Source of the DNA: Roseicyclus salinarum
GTDB taxonomy: Bacteria > Pseudomonadota > Alphaproteobacteria > Rhodobacterales > Rhodobacteraceae
Assembly: GCF_029624655.1 (NCBI RefSeq)
Contig: NZ_JARRSA010000037.1
Coordinates: 1 to 34,599 of the forward strand
DNA: 34,599 bases
Reading direction: 5' to 3'
Below, in pieces: positions 24,976-34,599 of this stretch; within the stretch, counting starts at the first letter, position 1, and each line of letters opens with the position of its first letter. A program made the translations under genes and the position numbers. A model generated the notes under the pieces. The model saw only the letters and a program-made list of their open reading frames with translations, was not told the origin of the DNA and did no database searches.

Positions 24976-25946
24976 ATGCGGATCATCGTTCATGGCATGG
25001 GTGCGGTCGGGGGCGTCGTCGCCGCCGCCCTGTTCCGAAGCGGCTCGGAGGTCGTGAGCATCGCCCGCGGCGGGATGCTCGACGCCGTCCGCGAACGGGG
25101 CCTCAGGCTTCGGGCGCCGGGGCTTGACGAGACCTTGCCCGTGCCGGTCGTGGCCCATCCGCGCGAGATTGCGTGGCGCCCCGACGACGCGGTGATCCTG
25201 TGCATGAAGGGGCAGGACACGGCCGCGGCGCTCGAGGCGCTCCGCGATGCGGGCTTGTCCCGGCAGCCCGTCTTCTGCGCGCAGAACGGCGTCGAGAACG
25301 AGCGCATGGCATTGCGATTCTTTCCGAACGTGCACGGTGTGACGGTGATGATGCCGGCGCTCTACCTCGAGCCGGGCGAAGTGGCGGTCTTCACCGAACC
25401 GAAACACGGGATCTTCGACATCGGGCGCTATCCGCGCGGCACCGACGCCGCGGACGAGGCGATGCGCGAGAGGCTAGAGGCGGCGGACATCGCCTGCTTT
25501 CCACGCGACGACGTGATGGCGAGCAAGCACGGAAAGCTTCTCCTGAACCTCAACAACGTGCTGAGGGCCGCACTCGGCGAGGCCGCGGAACCGGGCGCTC
25601 TGGGGCAGGCGGTGCGGGCCGAGGCGCTGGCGGTCTACGCGGCCGCCGGGATCGCGTGGGAGGACGTCGGCGCATCCGACCCGCGCCGCGATGCGCTGAT
25701 CCGACCGGTAGACGGTCTGCCTGGCGTCAGGCGGCGGGGCGGATCGACGAACCAGAGCCTGCTGCGCGGCGCCGCGCGGGTCGAGACGGACTACCTGAAC
25801 GGCGAGATCGTACTTCTGGGGCGGCTTCATGACGTGGCGACGCCAATCAACGCGGCGCTGGCGCGGATCGGCGCGAGGGACTGCCCGTCGGCAGCTACAC
25901 GGCGCCGGACCTCGAGGCCGCAGTGGCGGCCTCGGCCCTGCCCTGA
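24976..25946 (+). pseudogene. 2-dehydropantoate 2-reductase (ketopantoate reductase) family gene with a 3' frameshift
   Basis: Residues 1-300 form a typical KPR/ApbA protein: N-terminal NADP fold with VHGMGAVGG (residues 5-13), CMKGQDT, CAQNGVENE, the KLLLNLNN helix and a C-terminal STNQSLLRGAARVETDYLNGEIV segment. Near 25870 the reading frame breaks. One missing base moves the natural ending (EGLPVGSYTAPDLEAAVAASALP, codons 25875-25946) into another frame; the unshifted frame runs on to 26250 as low-complexity sequence antisense to the next gene. Restoring one base gives a 323-residue protein ending 9 bp before the convergent gene's stop. It could be a genuine recent mutation, perhaps still partly active, or an assembly error. 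The ATG at 24976 has GGAAGG upstream. The substrate may not be ketopantoate. Confidence 0.75.
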
Positions 25947-25955
25947 CGCGCGCCC

Positions 25956-26435
25956 TCAGACGGGGACGGCGTGGCCGGCATCCGCGCGGGCGAAGGTCGC
26001 CCGCAGGATCGCCTCCAGCTCGGCCGCGTCGGTTTCGGTGAAGGCATCGCGACGGTCGCTGTCGATGTCGAGGACGCCGATCACGGCGCCGCCGGCATCC
26101 TTCACGGGGATCACGAGTTCCGAGCGGGTGGAGGACGAACAGGCGATGTGGCCGGGGAACGCCTCGACATCCGGGACGAGTTGCGTCCTGCCCGTGCGCG
26201 CGGCGGCCCCGCAGACGCCGCGGTCGAAGGGGATCACGAGGCAGCCGTGACCGCCCTGATATGGGCCGATCTTCATGAGCCCGGGGCTGGTCACGCGGTA
26301 GAAGCCTGTCCAGTCGAAACGGTCGTCGGCATGATGGATCTCGCAGGCGAGCGTCGCCATCAGCGCGACGGTGTCCGTCTCGCCCTCGGTCAGGGCGGCG
26401 ATCGTGCTGCTCAGTCGGGTGTAGTCTGCCGTCAT
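25956..26435 (-). CDS. msrC: GAF-domain free methionine-(R)-sulfoxide reductase (fRMsr)
   Basis: A 159-residue single GAF-domain enzyme that reduces free L-methionine-(R)-sulfoxide in the cytoplasm with thioredoxin as electron source. The three conserved cysteines are Cys65 (GGHGCLVIP), Cys75 (DRGVCGAAA) and Cys99 (GHIACSSSTRSE); their spacing of 10 and 24 residues is the one known from the E. coli enzyme. FDWTGFYRV, and VLDIDSD near the end, complete the family pattern. I chose the ATG at 26433-26435 (MTADY), matching how relatives begin; an ATG six codons upstream lacks a ribosome site. It follows the thiolase by 53 bp on the same strand and converges on the damaged ketopantoate-reductase-like gene. 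Confidence 0.93.
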   Translation of the reverse strand: MTADYTRLSSTIAALTEGETDTVALMATLACEIHHADDRFDWTGFYRVTSPGLMKIGPYQGGHGCLVIPFDRGVCGAAARTGRTQLVPDVEAFPGHIACSSSTRSELVIPVKDAGGAVIGVLDIDSDRRDAFTETDAAELEAILRATFARADAGHAVPV

Positions 26436-26463
26436 CCGGGTCGCCGTCCTCATGCGTGAATAT

Positions 26464-26485
26464 GCGTATTTGGAGAAAGATGAAG
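26464..26485. other. Short AT-rich intergenic motif (GTATTT/AAAGATGAAG)
   Basis: In the 53 bp between the thiolase stop and the fRMsr start lies GCGTATTTGG followed by AGAAAGATGAAG. It resembles the element at 21931-21956 (GGAGTTTTCA then GGCAAGGATGAAG). I recall near-identical segments in many Rhodobacterales intergenic regions, usually beside a G/C hairpin; no function is known to me. Only the two copies here are seen directly. Confidence 0.35.
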
Positions 26486-26488
26486 GGG

Positions 26489-27682
<1,194 letters not shown>

Positions 27683-27761
27683 GGCTTGCCTCCGCTTCGT
27701 CCACCATTTGGAAAGATTTCCCGCCTAGCCTCATACCAGACCGGAGCGCGGAGGTGCAGAC

Positions 27762-28124
27762 GTGAACTTGTCATATCGGCCTGGGAACGGCATCGGCGTC
27801 GTGCGGGTCCATGCGACGCGGCTGGATGCCGCCGTCGCGATCCCGTTCAAGGATCAGTTCAGCGCTGCGGCAATCACCGGCGAGGGGGCGGATGCCGGCG
27901 TCGTGCTTCTCGACCTCGAGGAGGTGGAGTTCCTCGACTCGAGTGGACTTGGCGCGGTGGTGGCCGCGCGCAAGATGCTGGGCGACGACCGGACGCTCGC
28001 GCTGGCGGCGCTGCGGCCGGCGGTGGAGAAGGTGATGCGGCTCACCCACATGGATCGCATCTTCCCGATCTACCCGGATGCCGCGTCCTGCCCGCCTGGG
28101 CAAGGCAGCGCGGAAGCGGTCTGA
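27762..28124 (+). CDS. STAS-domain anti-anti-sigma factor (RbaV/SpoIIAA-like)
   Basis: A 120-residue single STAS domain. The phosphorylatable serine is Ser61 in VEFLDSSGLGAVVAAR, the site used by SpoIIAA/RsbV. Unphosphorylated, such proteins bind the anti-sigma kinase and free a sigma factor or other target. The GTG at 27762 is preceded by GGAGGTG. It lies six bp ahead of the anti-sigma kinase gene, so the two form a bicistron. Rhodobacter capsulatus has the equivalent pair RbaV/RbaW with a separate phosphatase RbaY, which affects gene transfer agent production and stationary-phase survival. No PP2C phosphatase or sigma gene is in this window. The Rba assignment is by arrangement and class, not by comparison. 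Confidence 0.88.
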   Translation: MNLSYRPGNGIGVVRVHATRLDAAVAIPFKDQFSAAAITGEGADAGVVLLDLEEVEFLDSSGLGAVVAARKMLGDDRTLALAALRPAVEKVMRLTHMDRIFPIYPDAASCPPGQGSAEAV

Positions 28125-28130
28125 TCCCCG

Positions 28131-28598
28131 ATGCCCGGGCGGCCGAGACGCGACACCGACCCTTTCGGCGACGACGGCGACGGGATGCGCCTCGTCACGG
28201 GTGGCGGCGCGGTCGGGGACGCGCTCAGGGCCGTGTGCCTGCATCTCCGGCGGGAGGGCATCGCGCAAGCCCTTGTCGAGGATGCGGCGATCGTGCTTGC
28301 GGAGGTCCTCAACAACATCGAGGAACACGCCTATGCCGGGCGCGGCGGTCAGCCTGTCCGCCTCGATCTCCGGGTGTGCGAGGGGGCGGTGCACTGCGTC
28401 GTCGAGGACCTCGGCCTGCCATTGCCGGACGGCGCGCTGCCGGGCGAGCGGATGCCGCCGGCCAACCCCGCCACGCCCGAAAGCTGGCCGGAGGGCGGTT
28501 TTGGCTGGGCGATCGTCCGACGGCTGACCCGCGACCTCAGTTACGCAAGCGAGGGCGGCCGAAACAGGCTTTGCTTCTGCGTGAGCGGCAGGACATGA
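28131..28598 (+). CDS. Anti-sigma regulatory serine kinase (RbaW/RsbW/SpoIIAB-like HATPase)
   Basis: A 155-residue GHKL ATPase of the anti-sigma type. The N-box is AIVLAEVLNNIEEHAY (about residues 53-68) and the G-box is GGFGWAIVRRL (about 122-132); VVEDLG stands at the D-box. The protein would hold its target until displaced by the dephosphorylated STAS partner, and would phosphorylate that partner's Ser61. The start is the ATG at 28131, six bp after the STAS stop; the ribosome site is weak, which fits translational coupling, and Met19 is a possible alternative start. No terminator with a T-tract is evident after the stop, though an imperfect stem (28605-28669) follows. Confidence 0.87.
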   Translation: MPGRPRRDTDPFGDDGDGMRLVTGGGAVGDALRAVCLHLRREGIAQALVEDAAIVLAEVLNNIEEHAYAGRGGQPVRLDLRVCEGAVHCVVEDLGLPLPDGALPGERMPPANPATPESWPEGGFGWAIVRRLTRDLSYASEGGRNRLCFCVSGRT

Positions 28599-28923
28599 GA
28601 AGCGGCGCCGTCCACGCATGGACCGACCCTGGCGAGAGACGTCGCACAGCCTGAAGCGGGCGACGGCGCTCCATAGAAACCAGCCGTTCCGCCAAGGAAA
28701 AGCCATAATCCGCTCCAATCCGCGCCGCGAATCCCTGCGACAGTCGCCGTGTAGCTGCAGAGGCTTCCCTCGGCGTCGCGTGTATCAAGCCCCCACCCAG
28801 TGCGCGGCGTCGAGGTCTTTGCGCAAGCCCTCGTTCCCTTCACAGTCAAGCCATTCAAGGGCTCTTGCCGTCGCCGCGCAGTTCCGTAGGTTGCGCACCT
28901 GGGACGCAGCGGAAGGGAATGCG
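28599..28923. other. 325-bp gene-free region with imperfect RNA-like structure
   Basis: I see no credible coding sequence on either strand. Arms GCGCCGTC (28605-28612) and GACGGCGC (28662-28669) enclose a smaller GGCGA/TCGC stem, giving a branched structure of about 65 nt that could be the 3' end of the anti-sigma operon. A weak promoter-like pair, TTGCCG (28865-28870) and TAGGTT (28887-28892) with 16 bp between, lies 32 bp before the gamma-glutamyltransferase start. Possible explanations are an unannotated small RNA, a long leader, or decayed sequence. Confidence 0.4.
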
Positions 28924-30501
28924 ATGCGCGATTTTCACAAGCCGGGACGTTCGGCTGTCTACTCCGACAATGGCATGTGCGCCACGTCGCACCCCCTGGC
29001 CGCGCAGACGGCGATCGCACTCCTGCAATCGGGCGGCAACGCGGTGGACGCGGCCATCGGGGCGGCCATTCTGCTGGGCTTCTGCGAGCCGCAGATGACC
29101 GGTCTTGGCGGCGACATGTTCGCGATCGTCAAGATGCCGGGGTCGGACGAAGTGAAGGGACTTAACGCCTCGGGTCGTGCCCCTGCGGGCCTGTCGGCGG
29201 ACGCGCTGCGCGGAATGGGCCTGACCACGATGCCGCGGCAGCATGTGCAGGCCGTGACGGTGCCGGGCGCCGTCGACGGTTTCTGCCGCCTGCACGCCGA
29301 TCACGGGGCCCTGCCCCTCGACCGGGTGCTTGAGCCCGCGATCCGCTACGCCGAGGCCGGCATTCCGGTGGCGCCGCGCGTGGCAATGGACTGGGCCGAG
29401 GCGAAGGGCAACCTGACCGGCCGTGCGCAGGACTTCTACCTTGCCGGGGGGCAGGCCCTCCCCGTCGCAAGCCGTTTCGCCCTTCCGATGCAGGCGGAGG
29501 TGCTTCGCCGGATCGCGGCCCACGGGCGCGAGGGGTTCTACGAGGGCGAGGTCGCCGAGGACATGGTGAACAGCCTGCGGGCGATGGGCGGCACCCACAC
29601 GCTCGAGGATTTCGCCGCGACCTCGTCCGACTACGTCACGCCGCTGCGGTCGAATTACAACGGCGCCGAGCTTCTGGAACTGCCACCGAACGGGCAGGGC
29701 GCGGCCGCCATGCTGATCCTCAACACGCTTTCCGAATTCGGCATCGCGGGCCTCGATCCGTGGGGCGCGGAACGCGCGCACCTCGAAAGCGAGGCGGTGA
29801 AGCTCGGTTACGACGCGCGCAACCGGTTCCTCGCCGATCCCGACCACATGACGCGACTCGACCACCTTCTGTCGCAGGAGACCGCGCGCGCCCTCGCAGC
29901 AAGGATCGACCGCGACCGGGCGATGGCGGATGCCGCCGCGCTGAGCGAGTCGGTGCACCGCGAGACGATCTACATCACCGTCGTGGACCGCGACCGGATG
30001 GCCGTGTCGCTCATCTATTCGATTTTCGACTCGTTCGGCTCGGGCCTCGCGTCGGACCGTTTCGGCATCCTGTTCCACAACCGCGGCGCGGGCTTCAACC
30101 TGACCCAAGGGCATCCGAACGAGGCGGGGCCGGGCAAGCGGCCGATGCACACGATCATCCCGGCGATGCTGCTCGAGGCGGATGGCAGCGTGATGCCCTT
30201 CGGCGTGATGGGCGGCCCCTATCAGGCGGCGGGCCACGCGCGTTTCGTCACCAACGTCGTGGACTTCGGGCTTGGCCCGCAGGCGGCCATCGACGCGCCG
30301 CGCTGCTTCGCGGAGGACGGCGTCCTGAAGATCGAGCGCGGCTATGGCGAGGACGTGCGCGCGGCGCTGTCGGCCAAGGGCCATTCGCTCGTGACGCCCG
30401 AGACGCCGATCGGGGGCGCGCAGGCCATCCGCATCCGGCCGGACGGCGTGCTGGAGGGAGGATCGGATCCCCGCAAGGACGGGTGCGCGCTCGGCTACTG
30501 A
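28924..30501 (+). CDS. Gamma-glutamyltransferase family protein (Ntn hydrolase)
   Basis: A 525-residue GGT-family enzyme. The N-terminal part has the family's CATSHPLAAQTAIALLQSGGNAVDAAIGAA and EPQMTGLGGDMF. The autocatalytic cleavage site and nucleophile are at the Thr in RETIYITVVDRD, aligned with Thr391 of the E. coli enzyme; FDSFGSGL and the later GGPYQAAGHARFV (oxyanion region) follow. These proteins self-cleave into two subunits and hydrolyse or transfer gamma-glutamyl groups, or act as acylases. No signal peptide is present, unlike periplasmic GGTs, so a cytosolic acylase-like role is likely and glutathione need not be the substrate. The ATG at 28924 has GGAAGGG upstream. It is monocistronic. 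Confidence 0.9.
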   Translation: MRDFHKPGRSAVYSDNGMCATSHPLAAQTAIALLQSGGNAVDAAIGAAILLGFCEPQMTGLGGDMFAIVKMPGSDEVKGLNASGRAPAGLSADALRGMGLTTMPRQHVQAVTVPGAVDGFCRLHADHGALPLDRVLEPAIRYAEAGIPVAPRVAMDWAEAKGNLTGRAQDFYLAGGQALPVASRFALPMQAEVLRRIAAHGREGFYEGEVAEDMVNSLRAMGGTHTLEDFAATSSDYVTPLRSNYNGAELLELPPNGQGAAAMLILNTLSEFGIAGLDPWGAERAHLESEAVKLGYDARNRFLADPDHMTRLDHLLSQETARALAARIDRDRAMADAAALSESVHRETIYITVVDRDRMAVSLIYSIFDSFGSGLASDRFGILFHNRGAGFNLTQGHPNEAGPGKRPMHTIIPAMLLEADGSVMPFGVMGGPYQAAGHARFVTNVVDFGLGPQAAIDAPRCFAEDGVLKIERGYGEDVRAALSAKGHSLVTPETPIGGAQAIRIRPDGVLEGGSDPRKDGCALGY

Positions 30502-30522
30502 GCGCGCGGCCGGGGGATCGGC

Positions 30523-30849
30523 TCAGTTGAGCTGGTATTCGAGGCGATAGACGCCGTTGTCGAACTCGCCGAACAGATCGCCGAGATCGGGGTGCTCCAC
30601 GGGCTCTCCGGTCTCGTCGGGGACGAGGTTCTGCTCGGAGACGTAGGCGACGTAGTAGGTGTGATCGTTCTCGGCGAGGAGGTGGTAGAAAGGCTGGCCC
30701 TTCCGCGGACGCGCCTCTTCGGGGATGGCGTCGTACCACTCGTCGGAATTGGCGAACTCCGCGTCGATATCGAACACGACCCCCCTGAAGGGGTGTTTGC
30801 GGTGGCGCACCACCTGGCCAAGATTGTATTTGGCGTGTGTCTTCAACAT
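30523..30849 (-). CDS. hspQ: Heat shock protein HspQ
   Basis: A 108-residue HspQ/YccV-type protein. The family pattern is present: KYNLGQVVRHRKHPFRGVVFDIDAEF, then PFYHLLAENDHTYYVAYVSEQNLVPD, then GEPVEHPDLGDLF. In enterobacteria HspQ is a heat-induced specificity factor for Lon, promoting degradation of selected proteins, and binds hemimethylated oriC DNA. The ATG at 30847-30849 is placed where the family begins; the 52 codons open upstream lack coding character. I see no unmistakable RpoH promoter before it. It converges on the gamma-glutamyltransferase gene (21 bp between stops). Confidence 0.94.
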   Translation of the reverse strand: MLKTHAKYNLGQVVRHRKHPFRGVVFDIDAEFANSDEWYDAIPEEARPRKGQPFYHLLAENDHTYYVAYVSEQNLVPDETGEPVEHPDLGDLFGEFDNGVYRLEYQLN

Positions 30850-31143
30850 GGTTCCAAGCCCCCATCGGGTAGTGTGCGGTCTGCCCGGGGTTTTGTCCAT
30901 GACGCCGTCTGCGATTCGCGGGAAACAGACTGTGGAGGCCCGACCGACAGTGGCCAGCCGCCCCGGAACGGTTCCGGCCATCGCCCGATAAACGCCCGGA
31001 TGCAACAGAAGTTGCCTTCACATGCGCGTGCGCGGCTGCCACGGACGGCGCGGTGCGGCAGCCTGATGTTCCCACGGCGCCCATTCTGGCGTATACTCAC
31101 CGGAATAACGGTCGAAAACGGCCATCGAGCAGGCAGCGAAAAG
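30850..31143. promoter_or_regulatory. Divergent intergenic region between hspQ and the SLT-type lipoprotein
   Basis: No gene is seen in these 294 bp. The most regular feature is a 15-bp perfect palindrome, CCGGAAC-G-GTTCCGG (30963-30977), about 115 bp upstream of hspQ, which could be an operator for either gene. An AT-richer stretch around 31085-31110 just before the lipoprotein gene may hold its promoter (GTATAC, GGAATAACGG). Neither assignment is certain. Confidence 0.4.
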
Positions 31144-31728
31144 ATGAAATCCATTATACTCCTCGTGATCGCCGCGGGTGTGCTCGCGGCGTGCGGCGGC
31201 GGCAATTACAGCGCGCCCCGAAACCTCGACAATGCGTGCCTTCTGGCCGACGAGCGCCCGCAGTATTTCCGCGCCATGGAACGCGCGGAACGCCGCTGGG
31301 GCGTCCCCGTCGCGATCCAGATGGCGACCTTCCACCAGGAAAGCCGCTTCGTCGGCAACGCGCGTCCGCCTCACCGCTACACCCTCGGCATCATTCCGAT
31401 GGGCCGCGCCAGTTCCGCCTACGGCTACAGCCAGGCGCTGGACGGGACCTGGCAGGAATACCAGGCCGAGACCGGGAACCGGCGTGCGCGGCGCACCGAC
31501 ATCGCCGACGCAGCGGACTTCATGGGCTGGTACATGACCCTCAGCCGCGAGCGGAACGGCATCGCGCTGACCGATGCGCGCAACCAGTATCTGGCCTACC
31601 ACGAAGGCCACGCAGGCTATCGGCGGGGCAGCTACAACGCGAAGTCATGGCTTCTGCGCGTGGCAGACGACGTGGCGACGCGCGCACAGACCTACGAGTT
31701 GCAGCTGATCACCTGCGGACGGCGCTAG
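31144..31728 (+). CDS. Lytic-transglycosylase-like (SLT-fold) lipoprotein
   Basis: A 194-residue lipoprotein. The signal peptide MKSIILLVIAAGVLAAC ends in a lipobox with Cys17. The mature protein has a lysozyme-like arrangement: YFRAMERAERRWGVPVAIQMATFHQESRF with candidate catalytic Glu66, SAYGYSQALDGTWQEYQ (the GYSQ region of SLT enzymes), then DAADFMGWYM and NQYLAYHEGHAGYRRG. It probably cleaves peptidoglycan glycan strands at the outer membrane. The terminal LITCGRR and NACLLAD cysteines could form a disulfide. The ribosome site is modest (AGGCAGCG). It converges on lolA, four bp between stops. Confidence 0.87.
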   Translation: MKSIILLVIAAGVLAACGGGNYSAPRNLDNACLLADERPQYFRAMERAERRWGVPVAIQMATFHQESRFVGNARPPHRYTLGIIPMGRASSAYGYSQALDGTWQEYQAETGNRRARRTDIADAADFMGWYMTLSRERNGIALTDARNQYLAYHEGHAGYRRGSYNAKSWLLRVADDVATRAQTYELQLITCGRR

Positions 31729-31732
31729 GGCG

Positions 31733-32338
31733 TCATTCGCCCCGGCGGCGATTGATCTCCTGCGGGATGCTGAACAGGAGTTGGGGGAGGCTGTCGGCCT
31801 CCTCCAGCGCGCCAAGGACGACGGTGGTGTCCTGGCCGGTCTGGTCGGTGACGATCCATTGGCGGAGTTCCACGGGATCGTCGGTGAAGACCATGGTGAG
31901 CGAGCCGATCTCGGGGCGATCGGGATCGCGCGCCACCACGCGCGTCGCGGTGCCGTCGAAGTCATGGCCGACGACCATGCCTTCGGACCCGAGGTTCACG
32001 TTCCCGTCGAGGATGATCGAAAGCGGCGTCTCGCGAAGCGGATACTGCTCGGCCGTGGAATTGCCGCGGCCGTCGAAGATGGCAAGCTGACCGCCGCCGG
32101 CCATGACCAGAAGGTCGTCCGCGTCGTATTCGAACCGCGCGCGGCCCGGACGCTGGATGTAGAAGCGCCCGGTGGCCACGGTCCCGTCGGCGTTGATCTG
32201 GGTGAACGTGCTTTCGGCCGCGCCGATGCCGTCGAGATAGGTCGATATCTCGGACAGGGGGATGGCGTCGGCGAGGGCCGGAAGCGGGGCGGCGAGGGCG
32301 CAGGCCAGGGCGAGGGTCAGGTGTTTCATGCCTGACAT
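31733..32338 (-). CDS. lolA: Outer-membrane lipoprotein carrier protein LolA
   Basis: A 201-residue periplasmic chaperone that takes lipoproteins from LolCDE and hands them to the outer membrane. A signal peptide (cut near ALADA) precedes a beta-rich domain with FTQINADGTVATGRFYIQRPGRARFEYDADDLLVMAGGGQLAIFDGRG, the family's most conserved block, and VELRQWIVTDQTGQDTTVVL. The ATG at 32336-32338 was chosen; an ATG three codons later (MKHLT) is equally compatible with the signal peptide. It lies 77 bp downstream of ftsK on the same strand, an arrangement common in alphaproteobacteria. The window's predicted lipoproteins are candidate clients. Confidence 0.93.
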   Translation of the reverse strand: MSGMKHLTLALACALAAPLPALADAIPLSEISTYLDGIGAAESTFTQINADGTVATGRFYIQRPGRARFEYDADDLLVMAGGGQLAIFDGRGNSTAEQYPLRETPLSIILDGNVNLGSEGMVVGHDFDGTATRVVARDPDRPEIGSLTMVFTDDPVELRQWIVTDQTGQDTTVVLGALEEADSLPQLLFSIPQEINRRRGE

Positions 32339-32415
32339 CTAGGCATCCCGCGGGAAGCCGTAAACGCCCCCGGCGCCCGCGCGCGAAAATGTGTCCCGCC
32401 TCGGTACGAAACCGC

Positions 32416-34599
<2,184 letters not shown>

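Noticed and set aside
25947-26250. C-terminal extension of the ketopantoate-reductase-like protein
   Set aside because: The translation past 25870 is Ser/Arg/Ala low-complexity sequence antisense to the well-supported fRMsr gene; a frameshift explains it better.
28721-28900. 6S RNA in the gap before the gamma-glutamyltransferase gene
   Set aside because: A CTGCG/CGCAG pair and a TTCAAGGG segment recall 6S RNA, but I could not extend a closing stem or the central bubble, and the gene context is wrong.

Overview
The window reads as chromosomal DNA of a high-GC alphaproteobacterium of the order Rhodobacterales (Roseobacter/Rhodobacter group). The evidence is the RegB/SenC/RegA redox cluster, an alphaproteobacterial AddA/AddB pair, a kinase-less DivL-like PAS protein with a CtrA box in front of it, an RbaV/RbaW-type partner-switching pair, and RegB and GlnK sequences of the Rhodobacterales type. 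I see no tRNA, rRNA, insertion sequence, phage gene or CRISPR array. Almost everything is ordinary core genome. No photosynthesis gene is present in this stretch.

Layout. 1-4330: a class A penicillin-binding protein (minus strand) is divergent from glnK-amtB (plus), with an AT-rich palindrome between them that fits an NtrC site, and a strong terminator follows amtB. 4365-5669: a metallo-beta-lactamase-fold hydrolase plus rhodanese bicistron, probably for persulfide oxidation. 5756-14811: one long minus-strand operon, tsaE, amgK-like kinase, murU-like uridylyltransferase, addB, addA, trxA. Its genes are joined by GTGA/ATGA or 17-bp overlaps, and a hairpin terminator follows trxA. 14851-16617: the DivL-like PAS protein behind a perfect CtrA box. 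16644-19466: regB, divergent senC, and regA with its own promoter, followed by a small lipoprotein. 20029-21191: a GcvA-type LysR regulator divergent from a 55-residue small protein, with a palindrome over the regulator's start codon. 21263-23557: an HD-domain hydrolase and ahcY with its terminator. 23582-24895: a secreted PRC-barrel protein with a 48-bp tandem repeat. 24976-27682: a frameshifted ketopantoate-reductase-like gene, a free-methionine-(R)-sulfoxide reductase and a thiolase. 27762-28598: an anti-anti-sigma factor/anti-sigma kinase pair. 28924-32338: gamma-glutamyltransferase family protein, hspQ, a lytic-transglycosylase-like lipoprotein and lolA. 32416 to the right edge: ftsK, whose 5' end lies outside.

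How the genes work together. Cell-envelope work dominates: PBP1A, the AmgK/MurU peptidoglycan-sugar salvage pair, an SLT-type lipoprotein, LolA and FtsK. Redox and sulfur handling is the second theme: RegBA/SenC, thioredoxin, the thioredoxin-dependent fRMsr, persulfide hydrolase/rhodanese, AhcY and the gamma-glutamyltransferase relative. The third theme is the CtrA/gene-transfer-agent control network. Both the DivL-like gene and the RbaV/RbaW-like pair have Rhodobacter capsulatus counterparts that affect CtrA activity or gene transfer agent production, and the CtrA box before the former suggests feedback.

I did not find a clearly undescribed multi-gene system. The observations most worth following are the CtrA box at the divL-like gene, the LysR palindrome with its small-protein neighbour, the single-base frameshift at the end of the ketopantoate-reductase-like gene, the repeat-bearing PRC protein with a possible stress promoter, and a 325-bp gene-free but structured stretch before the gamma-glutamyltransferase gene.
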